Shown here piece by piece: positions 1-6,649 of a stretch of DNA of 7,802 nucleotides (positions are counted from its first letter, which is position 1; each line of letters begins with the position of its first letter). Origin of the DNA: Bacteroidales bacterium (GTDB taxonomy: Bacteria > Bacteroidota > Bacteroidia > Bacteroidales > UBA932); contig JAFZIX010000001.1 of the NCBI GenBank assembly GCA_017554135.1, positions 1-7,802 on the forward strand, in the 5' to 3' direction. A program made the translations under genes and the position numbers. The notes under the pieces are model-generated. The model did not search any database. It was not told where the DNA came from and worked only from the letters and a program-made list of their open reading frames with translations.

Positions 1-827
1 AAATCGGTGTCGAACACATAGTCGAAGCCGAGGCGGCGGAGGGATGAGGCAAGTTTGCCGGTCACGATGGTGCCGGGCTTCATGCCGAATTCCTCTCCCA
101 GGGCCACGCGCACTGCGGGAGCGGGCTGGGCGACCACGATCTTGTCCGGATTGTTGAGGTCTTCCAGGAGACGGTCTGTATTGTCACGCTCGGTGAGTGC
201 TCCGGTGGGGCAGACTGCGACGCACTGTCCGCAGTAGGTGCAATCCGTCTCGGAGAACATGCGGTCGAAGGTGGGAGCGATGGTCGCTTCAAAGCCACGG
301 CGGATGGCACCCAGCACGCCGACTGTCTGCACATTGTTGCAGATGCTCTCGCAGCGGCGGCAGAGTATGCACTTATCCATGTTGCGCGTGATGGCGACAG
401 TCTGCTCATGCTTGCGCACAGACTGCTCTCCCTTGTATGTCATCTCCCGGATATTGAAACGGGTGACCAGTTTCTGAAGGTCGCAGTGATTGCACTTGGG
501 GCAGGTGAGACAGTCGTTGGGATGGTCGGAGAGGATGAGTTCGGCGACCGTCTTGCGGGCGCGCACCACCCTGGCGGAATTGGTGTGAACCACCATTCCT
601 TCAGTTACCATGGTTGCGCAGGAAGGCGCAAGATTGCGGCGTCCCTCGATCTCGACCACGCATACGCGGCAGGAGGCGGGGGAATTCTTTACGCAGGTGC
701 CTTTCAGGTCGATATGGCACAATGCGGGAATGTCGATGCCCACGGAGGCAGCGGCATCAAGCACGCTGGTGCCCTTGGGCACACTGACCGCCAGATTATC
801 TATAGTAAGGTTTATCATATTTTCCAT
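1..827 (-). CDS. hydA: [FeFe] hydrogenase catalytic subunit HydA (group A, NuoG-like N-terminus), partial: cut by the left window edge
   Basis: Catalytic subunit of a soluble NAD(P)H-linked [FeFe] hydrogenase (H+ reduction or H2 oxidation at the H-cluster, in the cytoplasm). About 275 N-terminal residues are in the window; the family usually has about 580-640, so the H-cluster cysteine motifs lie beyond position 1. Visible in order: a [2Fe-2S] ferredoxin-like domain (residues 1-80, Cys37, Cys53, Cys56, Cys70, with ASCRVCVVE); a His-Cys3 [4Fe-4S] site (HPNDCLTC, His102, Cys106, Cys109, Cys115); two [4Fe-4S] motifs (Cys153/156/159/163 and Cys196/199/202/206); then the beginning of the H domain (LRRLGFDYVFDTD). 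The ATG at 827 lies 9 bp after the hydB stop and gives the expected N-terminus MENMINLTID; a second ATG at 818 is possible. It is co-transcribed with hydB. NuoG or formate dehydrogenase alpha share the N-terminal domains, but the HndD/HydA-like spacing and the hydB neighbour favour hydrogenase. Confidence 0.93.
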   Translation of the reverse strand, partial: MENMINLTIDNLAVSVPKGTSVLDAAASVGIDIPALCHIDLKGTCVKNSPASCRVCVVEIEGRRNLAPSCATMVTEGMVVHTNSARVVRARKTVAELILSDHPNDCLTCPKCNHCDLQKLVTRFNIREMTYKGEQSVRKHEQTVAITRNMDKCILCRRCESICNNVQTVGVLGAIRRGFEATIAPTFDRMFSETDCTYCGQCVAVCPTGALTERDNTDRLLEDLNNPDKIVVAQPAPAVRVALGEEFGMKPGTIVTGKLASSLRRLGFDYVFDTD

Positions 828-836
828 AGGGCGATG

Positions 837-2741
837 CTAGATTACTTTGATGGCTCCGAACTTGCAGCGGGACAGGCACATACCGCAACGGATACACTTC
901 TCGGGGTTAATGACGAACGGTTTACGGACTTCACCTGCGATTGCTTCGGCAGGGCAGCCGCGGGCGCAGGCGGAGCAACCCTTACAGAGCACGGGATCGA
1001 TGCTATAGGTAAGCAGGGCCTTGCACTTGTGTGCGCGGCAGACATGGTCCTTGACATGCTCCTCGTATTCGTCGCGGAAGTTCGCGAGAGTGGAGAGCAC
1101 GGGGTTGGGGGATGTCTGGCCCAGGCCGCAGAGTGCGGTGTCCTTGATCACCTTGGCGAGGTTCTCGAGTTTGTCGAGGTCTTCCATGGTGCCGCGGCCT
1201 TCGGTAATCTTGGTAAGTATCTCCAGCATGCGGCGGTTGCCGATGCGGCAGGGAGTACATTTACCGCAGGATTCGTCCACGGTGAATTCAAGGAAGAACT
1301 TGGCGACGGAGACCATGCAGTCATCCTCGTCCATAACTATCATACCTCCGGAACCCATCATGGAACCTGCAGCAGCGAGGCTCTCATAGTCGATAGGGAT
1401 ATCCAGATGCTTTTCGGTGAGGCAGCCGCCGGAAGGTCCGCCCGTCTGGACGGCCTTGAACTTCTTGCCATTCTTCACACTGCCGCCGATATCGTAGATG
1501 ATTTCGCGGAGGGTGGTGCCCATGGGAACCTCGATGAGGCCCACGTTGTTGATCTTTCCGGCAAGTGCGAACACCTTGGTGCCCTTGGACTTCTCGGTGC
1601 CGATGGATGCGAACCACGCGGGACCCTTTGTCAGGATGATAGGCACGTTGGCCAGAGTCTCCACGTTATTCACGTTGGTGGGCTTGCCGAAGTAACCGGC
1701 TTCTGCAGGGAACGGGGGCTTCAGGGTAGGCTCACCGCGCTTTCCTTCCATCGAGTGGATAAGAGCGGTTTCCTCACCACAGACGAATGCGCCTGCACCG
1801 TAGCGTATTTCGATATCGAAGTTGAAGTTCGTTCCGAGGATGTTGTTGCCGAGCAGGCCGTACTCACGGGCCTGGGCGATGGCAACCTGGAGGCGATGCA
1901 CTGCCAGAGGGTATTCTGCACGGATGTAGATCAAGCCATGGTTGGCGTTGATGCAGTAGCCGCAGATCATCATGGCTTCGATCACGGAGTTCGGGTCGCC
2001 TTCCATGATGGAACGGTCCATGAATGCACCCGGGTCGCCTTCATCTGCGTTGCAGACTACATATTTGTCGGGGGCGTCGAATTTGCGGGCGATCTCCCAC
2101 TTCAGACCGGTGGGGAAGCCTGCGCCGCCGCGTCCGCGAAGGCCGGATGCCTTGACATCTGCGAGAACCTCGAGACTGTCGCGGGTGAGGCTGGTGGCCA
2201 GGGCCTTATAGCCGTCGCGGGCGATATATTCGAGGATGTTTTCAGGATCGATGAATCCGCAGTTGCGCAAAGCGATACGCATCTGTTTGCCATAGAAGTT
2301 CATGTGCTTGGAGTCCGAGATATGCTTCCCGGTTCCAGGGTCCATGTAGAGAAGCCTTTCCACTCTGGTGCCGCCTATGATGTGGGAAGTAACTATTTCC
2401 TCCACATCATCCGGCTTGACCGAAGTATAGAAGGTATTGTCCGGCACAATCTTTACGATCGGGCCCTTTTCGCAGAATCCAAAGCAGCCGGGCACAATGA
2501 CATCGACCTTGTCGGCCACGCCATGCTGTTTTAGTGATTCACGGAAATTGTCAACGATTTTTGCACTTTCGGAGGCTTTGCAACCCGTGCCGCCGCAGCA
2601 AAGGATTTGCATATGGGGCGCGCCCTTGTCTAACCCGCAGGCGTTTTCGGTTGTAGAAACATTGCTTTCCTCCCTGACACGCAAGGCTTTAACAGCCTCC
2701 AGTCTAAGGCCCTCGAGAGCCTCGGCAGATGTTATCTTCAT
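837..2741 (-). CDS. hydB: NAD(P)H-linked [FeFe] hydrogenase flavoprotein subunit HydB (NuoF-like, HndC-type)
   Basis: Diaphorase subunit that binds FMN and exchanges electrons between NAD(P)H and the iron-sulfur chain to HydA; in trimeric HydABC enzymes it is the proposed site of flavin-based electron bifurcation with ferredoxin. The 634 residues are a normal length for HydB. Domains: thioredoxin-like [2Fe-2S] (Cys49, Cys54, Cys86, Cys90); NuoF-like FMN/NADH fold with GLRGRGGAGFPTG (200-212), CNADEGDPGAF (230-240) and GAGAFVCGEETA (315-326); SLBB region (about 390-450); [4Fe-4S] site ESCGKCTPC plus Cys538; a conserved Cys568/Cys573 pair; and two C-terminal [4Fe-4S] motifs (Cys586/589/592/596 and Cys616/619/622/626). 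These extra N- and C-terminal clusters distinguish HydB from plain NuoF. The ATG at 2741 follows a good promoter and keeps the usual lead-in before the [2Fe-2S] domain; the ATG at residue 44 is less likely. The gene is followed 9 bp later by hydA. No hydC lies upstream. Confidence 0.95.
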   Translation of the reverse strand: MKITSAEALEGLRLEAVKALRVREESNVSTTENACGLDKGAPHMQILCCGGTGCKASESAKIVDNFRESLKQHGVADKVDVIVPGCFGFCEKGPIVKIVPDNTFYTSVKPDDVEEIVTSHIIGGTRVERLLYMDPGTGKHISDSKHMNFYGKQMRIALRNCGFIDPENILEYIARDGYKALATSLTRDSLEVLADVKASGLRGRGGAGFPTGLKWEIARKFDAPDKYVVCNADEGDPGAFMDRSIMEGDPNSVIEAMMICGYCINANHGLIYIRAEYPLAVHRLQVAIAQAREYGLLGNNILGTNFNFDIEIRYGAGAFVCGEETALIHSMEGKRGEPTLKPPFPAEAGYFGKPTNVNNVETLANVPIILTKGPAWFASIGTEKSKGTKVFALAGKINNVGLIEVPMGTTLREIIYDIGGSVKNGKKFKAVQTGGPSGGCLTEKHLDIPIDYESLAAAGSMMGSGGMIVMDEDDCMVSVAKFFLEFTVDESCGKCTPCRIGNRRMLEILTKITEGRGTMEDLDKLENLAKVIKDTALCGLGQTSPNPVLSTLANFRDEYEEHVKDHVCRAHKCKALLTYSIDPVLCKGCSACARGCPAEAIAGEVRKPFVINPEKCIRCGMCLSRCKFGAIKVI

Positions 2742-2853
2742 TGTCTACAAAAAATGTGTTATCAATTTGAGTGTTCAAAGTTACGCAAACTATTAAAATT
2801 ATCAAAGGAAAATGATTATATTCGCAAAAACCTGGTGAGGAACTTTAGCATAG
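2742..2853. promoter_or_regulatory. Divergent intergenic region between hydB and apbE
   Basis: This AT-rich 112-bp gap holds the promoter regions of both divergent operons. The leftward hydB promoter is clear. For rightward apbE transcription the best candidate is TATATTCG at 2817-2824 (one mismatch to TAnnTTTG), but no TTG lies at the proper distance upstream. That promoter is therefore weak, regulated, or misidentified. A GGTGAGG stretch at 2834-2840 lies 13 bp before the apbE ATG, rather far for a ribosome binding site. No riboswitch or obvious operator was recognised. Confidence 0.5.
2776..2805 (-). promoter_or_regulatory. Bacteroidetes-type promoter for hydBA
   Basis: Read on the minus strand, TTG (complement of 2803-2805) is followed by 19 bp and then TAACTTTG (complement of 2776-2783). 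This matches the known Bacteroidetes primary-sigma pattern of a -33 TTG and a -7 TAnnTTTG. Transcription should begin near 2770, giving a leader of about 28 nt before the hydB ATG at 2741. Seen directly in sequence; use as a promoter is inferred. Confidence 0.7.
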
Positions 2854-3711
2854 ATGGAGTTTATCTACAGCACCCGTAATCCGGACTGCCCCACGGCGTA
2901 TTCCTGTGAGGAGGCGATGCACACGCGCTGCGAGATGCTTTTGCCGCGCATGGCGGAGCCGGATGCCCGGGCGCTGGCAGAAGAGGTCTGGGCCATGGTG
3001 AAGGAGGCGGATGAGAGATATAGCCGTTTCCGCCCCGGGAGTGCGATTTCTGCTGTCAACCGTTCTGCCGGAGCGGAGGAGGTGGAAGTGGATGATGAAC
3101 TCTTTACTGTTTTGGAATTGTGCGATACTTTCCGCAAGGCGACAGATGGATTCTTTGATATATCCGCCAACGAGATATCCCGTTCTTCCGGGCGCAGGTG
3201 GATACTCGATCCGGCCCGCCATATGGTACGTTTTTCAGTTGAGGGCATGAGGTTGGATCTTGGAGGGTTTGCTAAAGGATTCGTGCTTCAGAAGGCCGTC
3301 AATGCCGTTTCGGCAGCAACGAATTGCGCCATTCTTTCTTTCGGCGGCAGTTCCACCGCTGCCATTGGTATTCATCCCCTCGGCAGTGCATGGCCGGTTT
3401 CGGTCGCACATGTTTACTATGCGGATAAGGCCGCGCACACCTTCAGACTTGAGAATTGCAGTCTTTCTGTTTCAGGAAAGGATATGCACGGAAAGGGGCA
3501 CATAATCGACCCGTCTACAGGAAACACGGTGGAAAAGGATGGTTTGGTGGCTGTTACCGGGCCTTCCGCGATGATAACGGAGGTGCTGTCCACTGCTCTG
3601 TGGGTGGCGCCGGAAGAAAAAAGAAAAGAGATTCTGTCGGCCTTCGAGGGCTATGAGGCACAGGATATCCGCTGCCTCCCGGATGGCACGGCAAGAGTAT
3701 TGACGATATGA
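2854..3711 (+). CDS. apbE: FAD:protein FMN transferase (ApbE family)
   Basis: ApbE enzymes transfer FMN from FAD to a Thr/Ser of a target protein, giving covalent phosphoester-bound flavin, with Mg2+. The protein has 285 residues. Family motifs in order: AMHT (21-24, usually MGT), DLGGFAKG (135-142), GGS (164-166), HIIDPSTG (216-223), and ITEVLSTAL (241-249), where the usual metal-binding Asp of the ADALxTAL motif is Glu243 and Thr247 is kept. There is no signal peptide or lipobox, so a cytoplasmic enzyme is expected, unlike the lipoprotein ApbEs of many bacteria. The ATG at 2854 is the first start in the frame and retains the AMHT strand. Its stop overlaps the next start as ATGA. No FMN-bind domain or SGAT-like acceptor motif was found in its neighbours, so its substrate is probably encoded elsewhere. 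The family call is strong; the acceptor is unknown. Confidence 0.92.
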   Translation: MEFIYSTRNPDCPTAYSCEEAMHTRCEMLLPRMAEPDARALAEEVWAMVKEADERYSRFRPGSAISAVNRSAGAEEVEVDDELFTVLELCDTFRKATDGFFDISANEISRSSGRRWILDPARHMVRFSVEGMRLDLGGFAKGFVLQKAVNAVSAATNCAILSFGGSSTAAIGIHPLGSAWPVSVAHVYYADKAAHTFRLENCSLSVSGKDMHGKGHIIDPSTGNTVEKDGLVAVTGPSAMITEVLSTALWVAPEEKRKEILSAFEGYEAQDIRCLPDGTARVLTI

Positions 3712-5003
3712 GTAACATGACAAGAAAAGAGTTCCTGGAAACTCTTGGAGTTATTGCAGCGGGGAGCGTCGCTTTTCCCTGGCTGAGTGGTTGCACGACC
3801 GAGAAACAACGGCAGGCTGCCGGCGAGAAGGCACGTCTGGGCATCATAGGCACCGGCTCGCGCGGGCAGTTTCACCTGGCGAACCTTCTGCTGGATCCTA
3901 ATGCGCAGATTGTTGCCTTATGCGATGATTATCTTCCGCATCTGGATGCCGCTTCCGCGCTATGCCCCAATGCCAGGCGTTATACGGATTATCGTAAATT
4001 GCTGGAAGACAGGGAAGTGGATGGCGTCATCATCTGCACGCCCCTGCATCTCCATGCAAGCATGACTATGGATTCTTTCGCTGCGGGAAAACATGTTTTC
4101 TGTGAGAAGGCGATGGCATATTCGGTCGAGGAACTAAACGCCATGTACAATGCATGGAAAGCAGGTGACAAGGTCCTGATGATAGGCCAGCAGCGCCTCT
4201 ACGATCCAAAGTACATACAAGCGATGGAGTTGGTGCATGGGGGAGCGATAGGGCAGGTGGTCGGCATACGCAACTATTGGTACCGCAATAATGACTGGCG
4301 CAGGGAGGTGCCTGATCCTAAGGATGAAAGGCGCATCAACTGGAGGCTCTACAACGAGTATTCCAGAGGGCTGATGACTGAACTTGCATGCCACCAGTTG
4401 CAGAACGGCTCCTGGGCGATGGGCGGCCTCCAGCCATCTTTTGTGCAGGGAACGGGCAGTATCATGTATTGGAAAGACGGGCGCGAGGTTTTCGACAACG
4501 TGGCGGCCATTTACCAGTATCCGAACGGGGTGCACATGACCTTCGAATCCATCATTTCCAACAAGCACTTCGGGATGGGGGAACAGATACTCGGCAGCGA
4601 AGGCACCATCGACCTCGTCCGGGGCGTTATGTACAATGAATCTCTGGAACGCCGCACCGTATTGCGACAGTTGTTGGAGCAGATAGAGCAGGGTGTCCTG
4701 TCGAGCAGTGCCTTTGCAGGCACTTCGTGGGCCAGCGAGGCGGCATCCACCAGCAAGGGTATCCGCTTTGCTGATAATGTGAGGGTGAATGATGGTTCCA
4801 GCACCGTTGGCGCGGCCGGTGACGGCTCTGTGGAACTTATCCATGCTTTCTGCCTGGCCGTGATTTCAGGAGTCCAGCCGGAAAAGATGGTAGAAGAAGC
4901 CTATTGGTCCACCCTCCTGGCTCTCCTTGGCGACCGTGCCACACGCGAAGGGGGCCGTATAGATATCCCTGATTATGCGGGAAGCGTTGCTCAAATACAT
5001 TGA
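3708..5003 (+). CDS. Exported lipoprotein Gfo/Idh/MocA-family oxidoreductase
   Basis: Gfo/Idh/MocA proteins bind NAD(P) through a Rossmann fold and oxidise or reduce sugar-like substrates; some GH109 and keto-sugar relatives act as redox glycosidases. The protein has 431 residues. The N-terminus combines a Tat-like TRKEFL (5-10, Arg-Lys rather than Arg-Arg), a hydrophobic stretch, and a lipobox ending LSGC with Cys29, so an envelope-anchored protein is predicted. The dinucleotide motif is GIIGTGSRG (45-53). The catalytic-Lys motif reads EKAMA (133-137), where EKP is usual. Later come NNDWRR and MTELACHQ (His229), positioned like the catalytic His region. The ATG at 3708 overlaps the apbE stop as ATGA, suggesting translational coupling; Met4 at 3717 is an alternative. 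The 3' end overlaps the HD gene by 29 nt. The bound cofactor would argue for folded export by Tat. The substrate is not identifiable. Confidence 0.9.
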   Translation: MSNMTRKEFLETLGVIAAGSVAFPWLSGCTTEKQRQAAGEKARLGIIGTGSRGQFHLANLLLDPNAQIVALCDDYLPHLDAASALCPNARRYTDYRKLLEDREVDGVIICTPLHLHASMTMDSFAAGKHVFCEKAMAYSVEELNAMYNAWKAGDKVLMIGQQRLYDPKYIQAMELVHGGAIGQVVGIRNYWYRNNDWRREVPDPKDERRINWRLYNEYSRGLMTELACHQLQNGSWAMGGLQPSFVQGTGSIMYWKDGREVFDNVAAIYQYPNGVHMTFESIISNKHFGMGEQILGSEGTIDLVRGVMYNESLERRTVLRQLLEQIEQGVLSSSAFAGTSWASEAASTSKGIRFADNVRVNDGSSTVGAAGDGSVELIHAFCLAVISGVQPEKMVEEAYWSTLLALLGDRATREGGRIDIPDYAGSVAQIH

Positions 5004-5595
5004 AGAAAAGGTGATACCCCGTTATGCGTCATTCGACCTGGCGCATAGGGAAGATCATGCCCGTTCAGTGATCGAACGTGCCATGGCGATGGGCCGGGGT
5101 TACGATATCGATGAGGAGATGCTGCTGACGGCAGCGGCCTGTCATGATCTGGGGCTGGCTATCGACAGGAAGACGCATCATCTGGAAAGCGGACGGATTA
5201 TCCGGGAAGACATACGCTTGAAAGAATGGTTCAGCCCGGAGCAGATAGAAGTCATCGCCCAGGCCGCGGAAGACCATCGCGCCTCAGCCACGACCCCTCC
5301 TAGAAGCATATATGGCAGGCTGGTGGCAGAGGCAGACCGTCTGATAGTGCCCGAGACTATCATCCGCCGCACTGTCCAATTCGGCTTATCGAACTATCCT
5401 GAGTTGGACAAGGAAGGGCATTGGCAGAGGACTTTGGAGCATCTTAACGAAAAATATGCGGAGGGGGGGTATCTTCATCTTCTGATTCCCGGTTCACCGA
5501 ATGAGGCTCCGCTTGCCGAGTTGCGTGCCATAATAAAGGATAAAGAACGGCTTCGCCGTATATTTGAATCTATATTTGAGTCATATGAAAATTAA
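4975..5595 (+). CDS. HD-domain protein (putative metal-dependent phosphohydrolase)
   Basis: HD-domain proteins coordinate a divalent metal through His and Asp residues and usually hydrolyse phosphate esters of nucleotides or related compounds. The protein has 206 residues and is predicted cytoplasmic, without signal or membrane segment. The signature is visible as His28 (DHARSVIERA), His57-Asp58 (AACHDLG), His68-His69, Asp100-His101, and Asp121 (EADRL), the expected H...HD...D order. Nothing beyond the HD fold was recognised, and the protein is not a long RelA/SpoT or dGTPase type. The ATG at 4975 lies inside the preceding gene (29-nt overlap); the next in-frame Met is about 35 residues later, past the metal-binding His28, so the early start is preferred. 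Its end overlaps the DUF2147 start by 11 nt. The operon position suggests expression with the apbE and Gfo/Idh genes, but the substrate is unknown. Confidence 0.88.
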   Translation: MREALLKYIEEKVIPRYASFDLAHREDHARSVIERAMAMGRGYDIDEEMLLTAAACHDLGLAIDRKTHHLESGRIIREDIRLKEWFSPEQIEVIAQAAEDHRASATTPPRSIYGRLVAEADRLIVPETIIRRTVQFGLSNYPELDKEGHWQRTLEHLNEKYAEGGYLHLLIPGSPNEAPLAELRAIIKDKERLRRIFESIFESYEN

Positions 5596-6028
5596 ATTAT
5601 TTGCGCTCACTGCGCTATTTTTCTCCCTGAGCCTTATGGCCCAGAACAACAATGCCGACAGTATTATTGGTATTTATCAAAACGGAAGCGGCAAGGATGC
5701 ATATAAAGTGCAGATCAGTAAAAAGGCCGACGGTTCTTTCAAAGGTGCCGTTTGCTGGATGGCTGAAGTAAAAGATGCGAATGGCAAGATGAAGACCGAT
5801 GTGAAAAATCCGGACAAGGCCCTGCGCAATGTCCCCCTGGACAAGGTAGTCATCTTCGACGGGCTGAAATATGATCCTGTCAAGAAGCAGTGGAGCGATG
5901 CAAAGATATATGATCCCGACCGTGGAATCCGTGTCAAGATGACAGCGAAGTTCGAAGGTGCAAAGACGCTTGTGGTGCGCGGCACCGTCCTGGGAATAGG
6001 CGAAAGCGTATCCTGGACCAAGGAATAG
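5585..6028 (+). CDS. Secreted DUF2147-family protein
   Basis: DUF2147 is a family of small exported proteins of unknown function with a lipocalin-like look. The protein has 147 residues. Residues 1-20 form a clear Sec signal peptide (basic MKIK, hydrophobic core, cleavage after LMAQ). The mature part has the family landmarks: IIGIYQ (28-32), a TDVKNPDKALRN stretch (71-82) around the conserved D-x-x-NP, IYDPDRG (98-104), and VRGTVLGIGES near the C-terminus. Translation could be read from 5564, but the ATG at 5585 puts the Lys-rich n-region first and overlaps the HD stop by 11 nt, matching the other overlaps in this operon. It is the last gene of the operon and no terminator with a T-run follows. 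The family call is firm; the role is unknown. Confidence 0.9.
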   Translation: MKIKLFALTALFFSLSLMAQNNNADSIIGIYQNGSGKDAYKVQISKKADGSFKGAVCWMAEVKDANGKMKTDVKNPDKALRNVPLDKVVIFDGLKYDPVKKQWSDAKIYDPDRGIRVKMTAKFEGAKTLVVRGTVLGIGESVSWTKE

Positions 6029-6113
6029 CAATCTAGAGGCTGTTGAGGGGGCTCATACATTTCTCGATTCGATGCCAACGAATCAGATTTCAACAAACCA
6101 ACATGGAATTGAC

Positions 6114-6152
6114 GGTTCTCGTGCGTAAAACAGCCCTTTTCACGCACGACAC
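6114..6152. repeat. REP/BIME-like hairpin repeat, copy 1
   Basis: This 39-bp unit is identical to copy 2. Its core is an inverted repeat: TCGTGCGT pairs with ACGCACGA (8 bp), then AAAA pairs with TTTT across a single unpaired C on the right arm, leaving the loop CAGCCC. It lies between convergent genes, as REP elements often do. It could work as a mobile palindrome, an mRNA 3'-end stabiliser or a terminator. The repeat and pairing are seen in sequence; the role is inferred. Confidence 0.8.
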
Positions 6153-6164
6153 TGCCTTGAAACA

Positions 6165-6203
6165 GGTTCTCGTGCGTAAAACAGCCCTTTTCACGCACGA
6201 CAC
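6165..6203. repeat. REP/BIME-like hairpin repeat, copy 2
   Basis: This is an exact duplicate of the 39-bp unit at 6114-6152, in the same orientation, after a 12-bp spacer (period 51 bp). It keeps the same one-base asymmetry between the two arms. The lack of any difference points to recent duplication or to selection on the sequence. Confidence 0.8.
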
Positions 6204-6304
6204 AAAGGGAGCGGTACAATCGGATAGTCACAGGGGAAGTCTGAGGCAGGCTGCCAGATACTAACTGACATGATGAATCCTATTTTTACTATCCCTGGAA
6301 AAAA

Positions 6305-6640
6305 CTACTCTTTTGTGAAATACAATTGACCGCAATAAGAACACCCAAACTTTGGATTGGGAATGTATGTTTCTTCGCCATTCTCATCCACTTCAATCCA
6401 ACCGGGCATGCACCCTCCTAATAGCAACTCACCTCTTTTTGCCTTTTTGTATCCTATGTCAGTAGGAAGACCATATAAAATCGGGACAATCTTATGTCCA
6501 CAAATTCTACATTTATAAGAATCCTTGTCTAGTTCAATAGGCTCTGCACTATAATTAGGTAAACGATGAACCCATACCTCCTTGGTCGTAGCACAAGAGA
6601 TGCACAATAGAAGTATCAACGAGAAATAAATACTTTTCAT
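6305..6640 (-). CDS. Small zinc-ribbon-like lipoprotein
   Basis: The protein has 111 residues. A short signal peptide ends in a lipobox-like CISC with Cys16, predicting a lipid-anchored protein. The mature part resembles a widespread small zinc-ribbon family: CRIC (Cys44, Cys47), then VPILYGLPTD, KAKRGELLLGGC (Cys77), and CSYCG (Cys100, Cys103) near the C-terminus. Two CxxC pairs about 55 residues apart would form one zinc site. Family members are normally cytoplasmic; a signal peptide on such a protein is unusual. The ATG at 6640 starts 9 bp after the stop of the DinD-like gene, so the two are probably co-transcribed leftward. Base composition is more AT-rich than in the left part of the window. 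Function unknown. Metal binding is inferred from the cysteine pattern only. Confidence 0.8.
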   Translation of the reverse strand: MKSIYFSLILLLCISCATTKEVWVHRLPNYSAEPIELDKDSYKCRICGHKIVPILYGLPTDIGYKKAKRGELLLGGCMPGWIEVDENGEETYIPNPKFGCSYCGQLYFTKE

Positions 6641-6649
6641 ATGAATTGC

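Larger units (their letters stand above)
6029..6304. other. Convergent intergenic region carrying duplicated hairpins
   Basis: This gap separates the end of the plus-strand operon from the end of the minus-strand accessory genes. It contains a small inverted repeat, GATTCG (6066-6071) with CGAATC (6079-6084) and a 7-nt loop, then the two 39-bp hairpin units listed separately. Nothing else was recognised in 6204-6304. Open frames through the area on both strands merely read the repeats. Confidence 0.6.

Noticed and set aside
408..2534. A very long open frame (about 708 codons) on the plus strand, antisense to hydA and hydB
   Set aside because: Its first codon positions lie opposite the third positions of hydA/hydB codons, so a stop would need an A at those third positions, which is rare in these genes. 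The translation shows no known domain, while the minus strand encodes unmistakable hydrogenase subunits.
4134..4844. A 236-codon minus-strand frame antisense to the Gfo/Idh gene
   Set aside because: It lies wholly inside a well-supported oxidoreductase gene and its translation has no recognisable motif; it is a composition effect.
6114..6203. A possible minimal CRISPR array, from repeat-spacer-repeat spacing
   Set aside because: There are only two units, the 12-bp spacer is too short, the unit is a full long hairpin, and no cas gene is in the window.
5677..6231. A 184-codon minus-strand frame encoding a duplicated VREKGCFTHEN peptide
   Set aside because: It overlaps the DUF2147 gene antisense, and the repeated peptide is simply the 39-bp hairpin repeat read through, with a period divisible by three.
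6043..6264. A 73-codon plus-strand frame across the hairpin repeats
   Set aside because: It starts at TTG, consists largely of the translated repeats, and has no plausible protein features.
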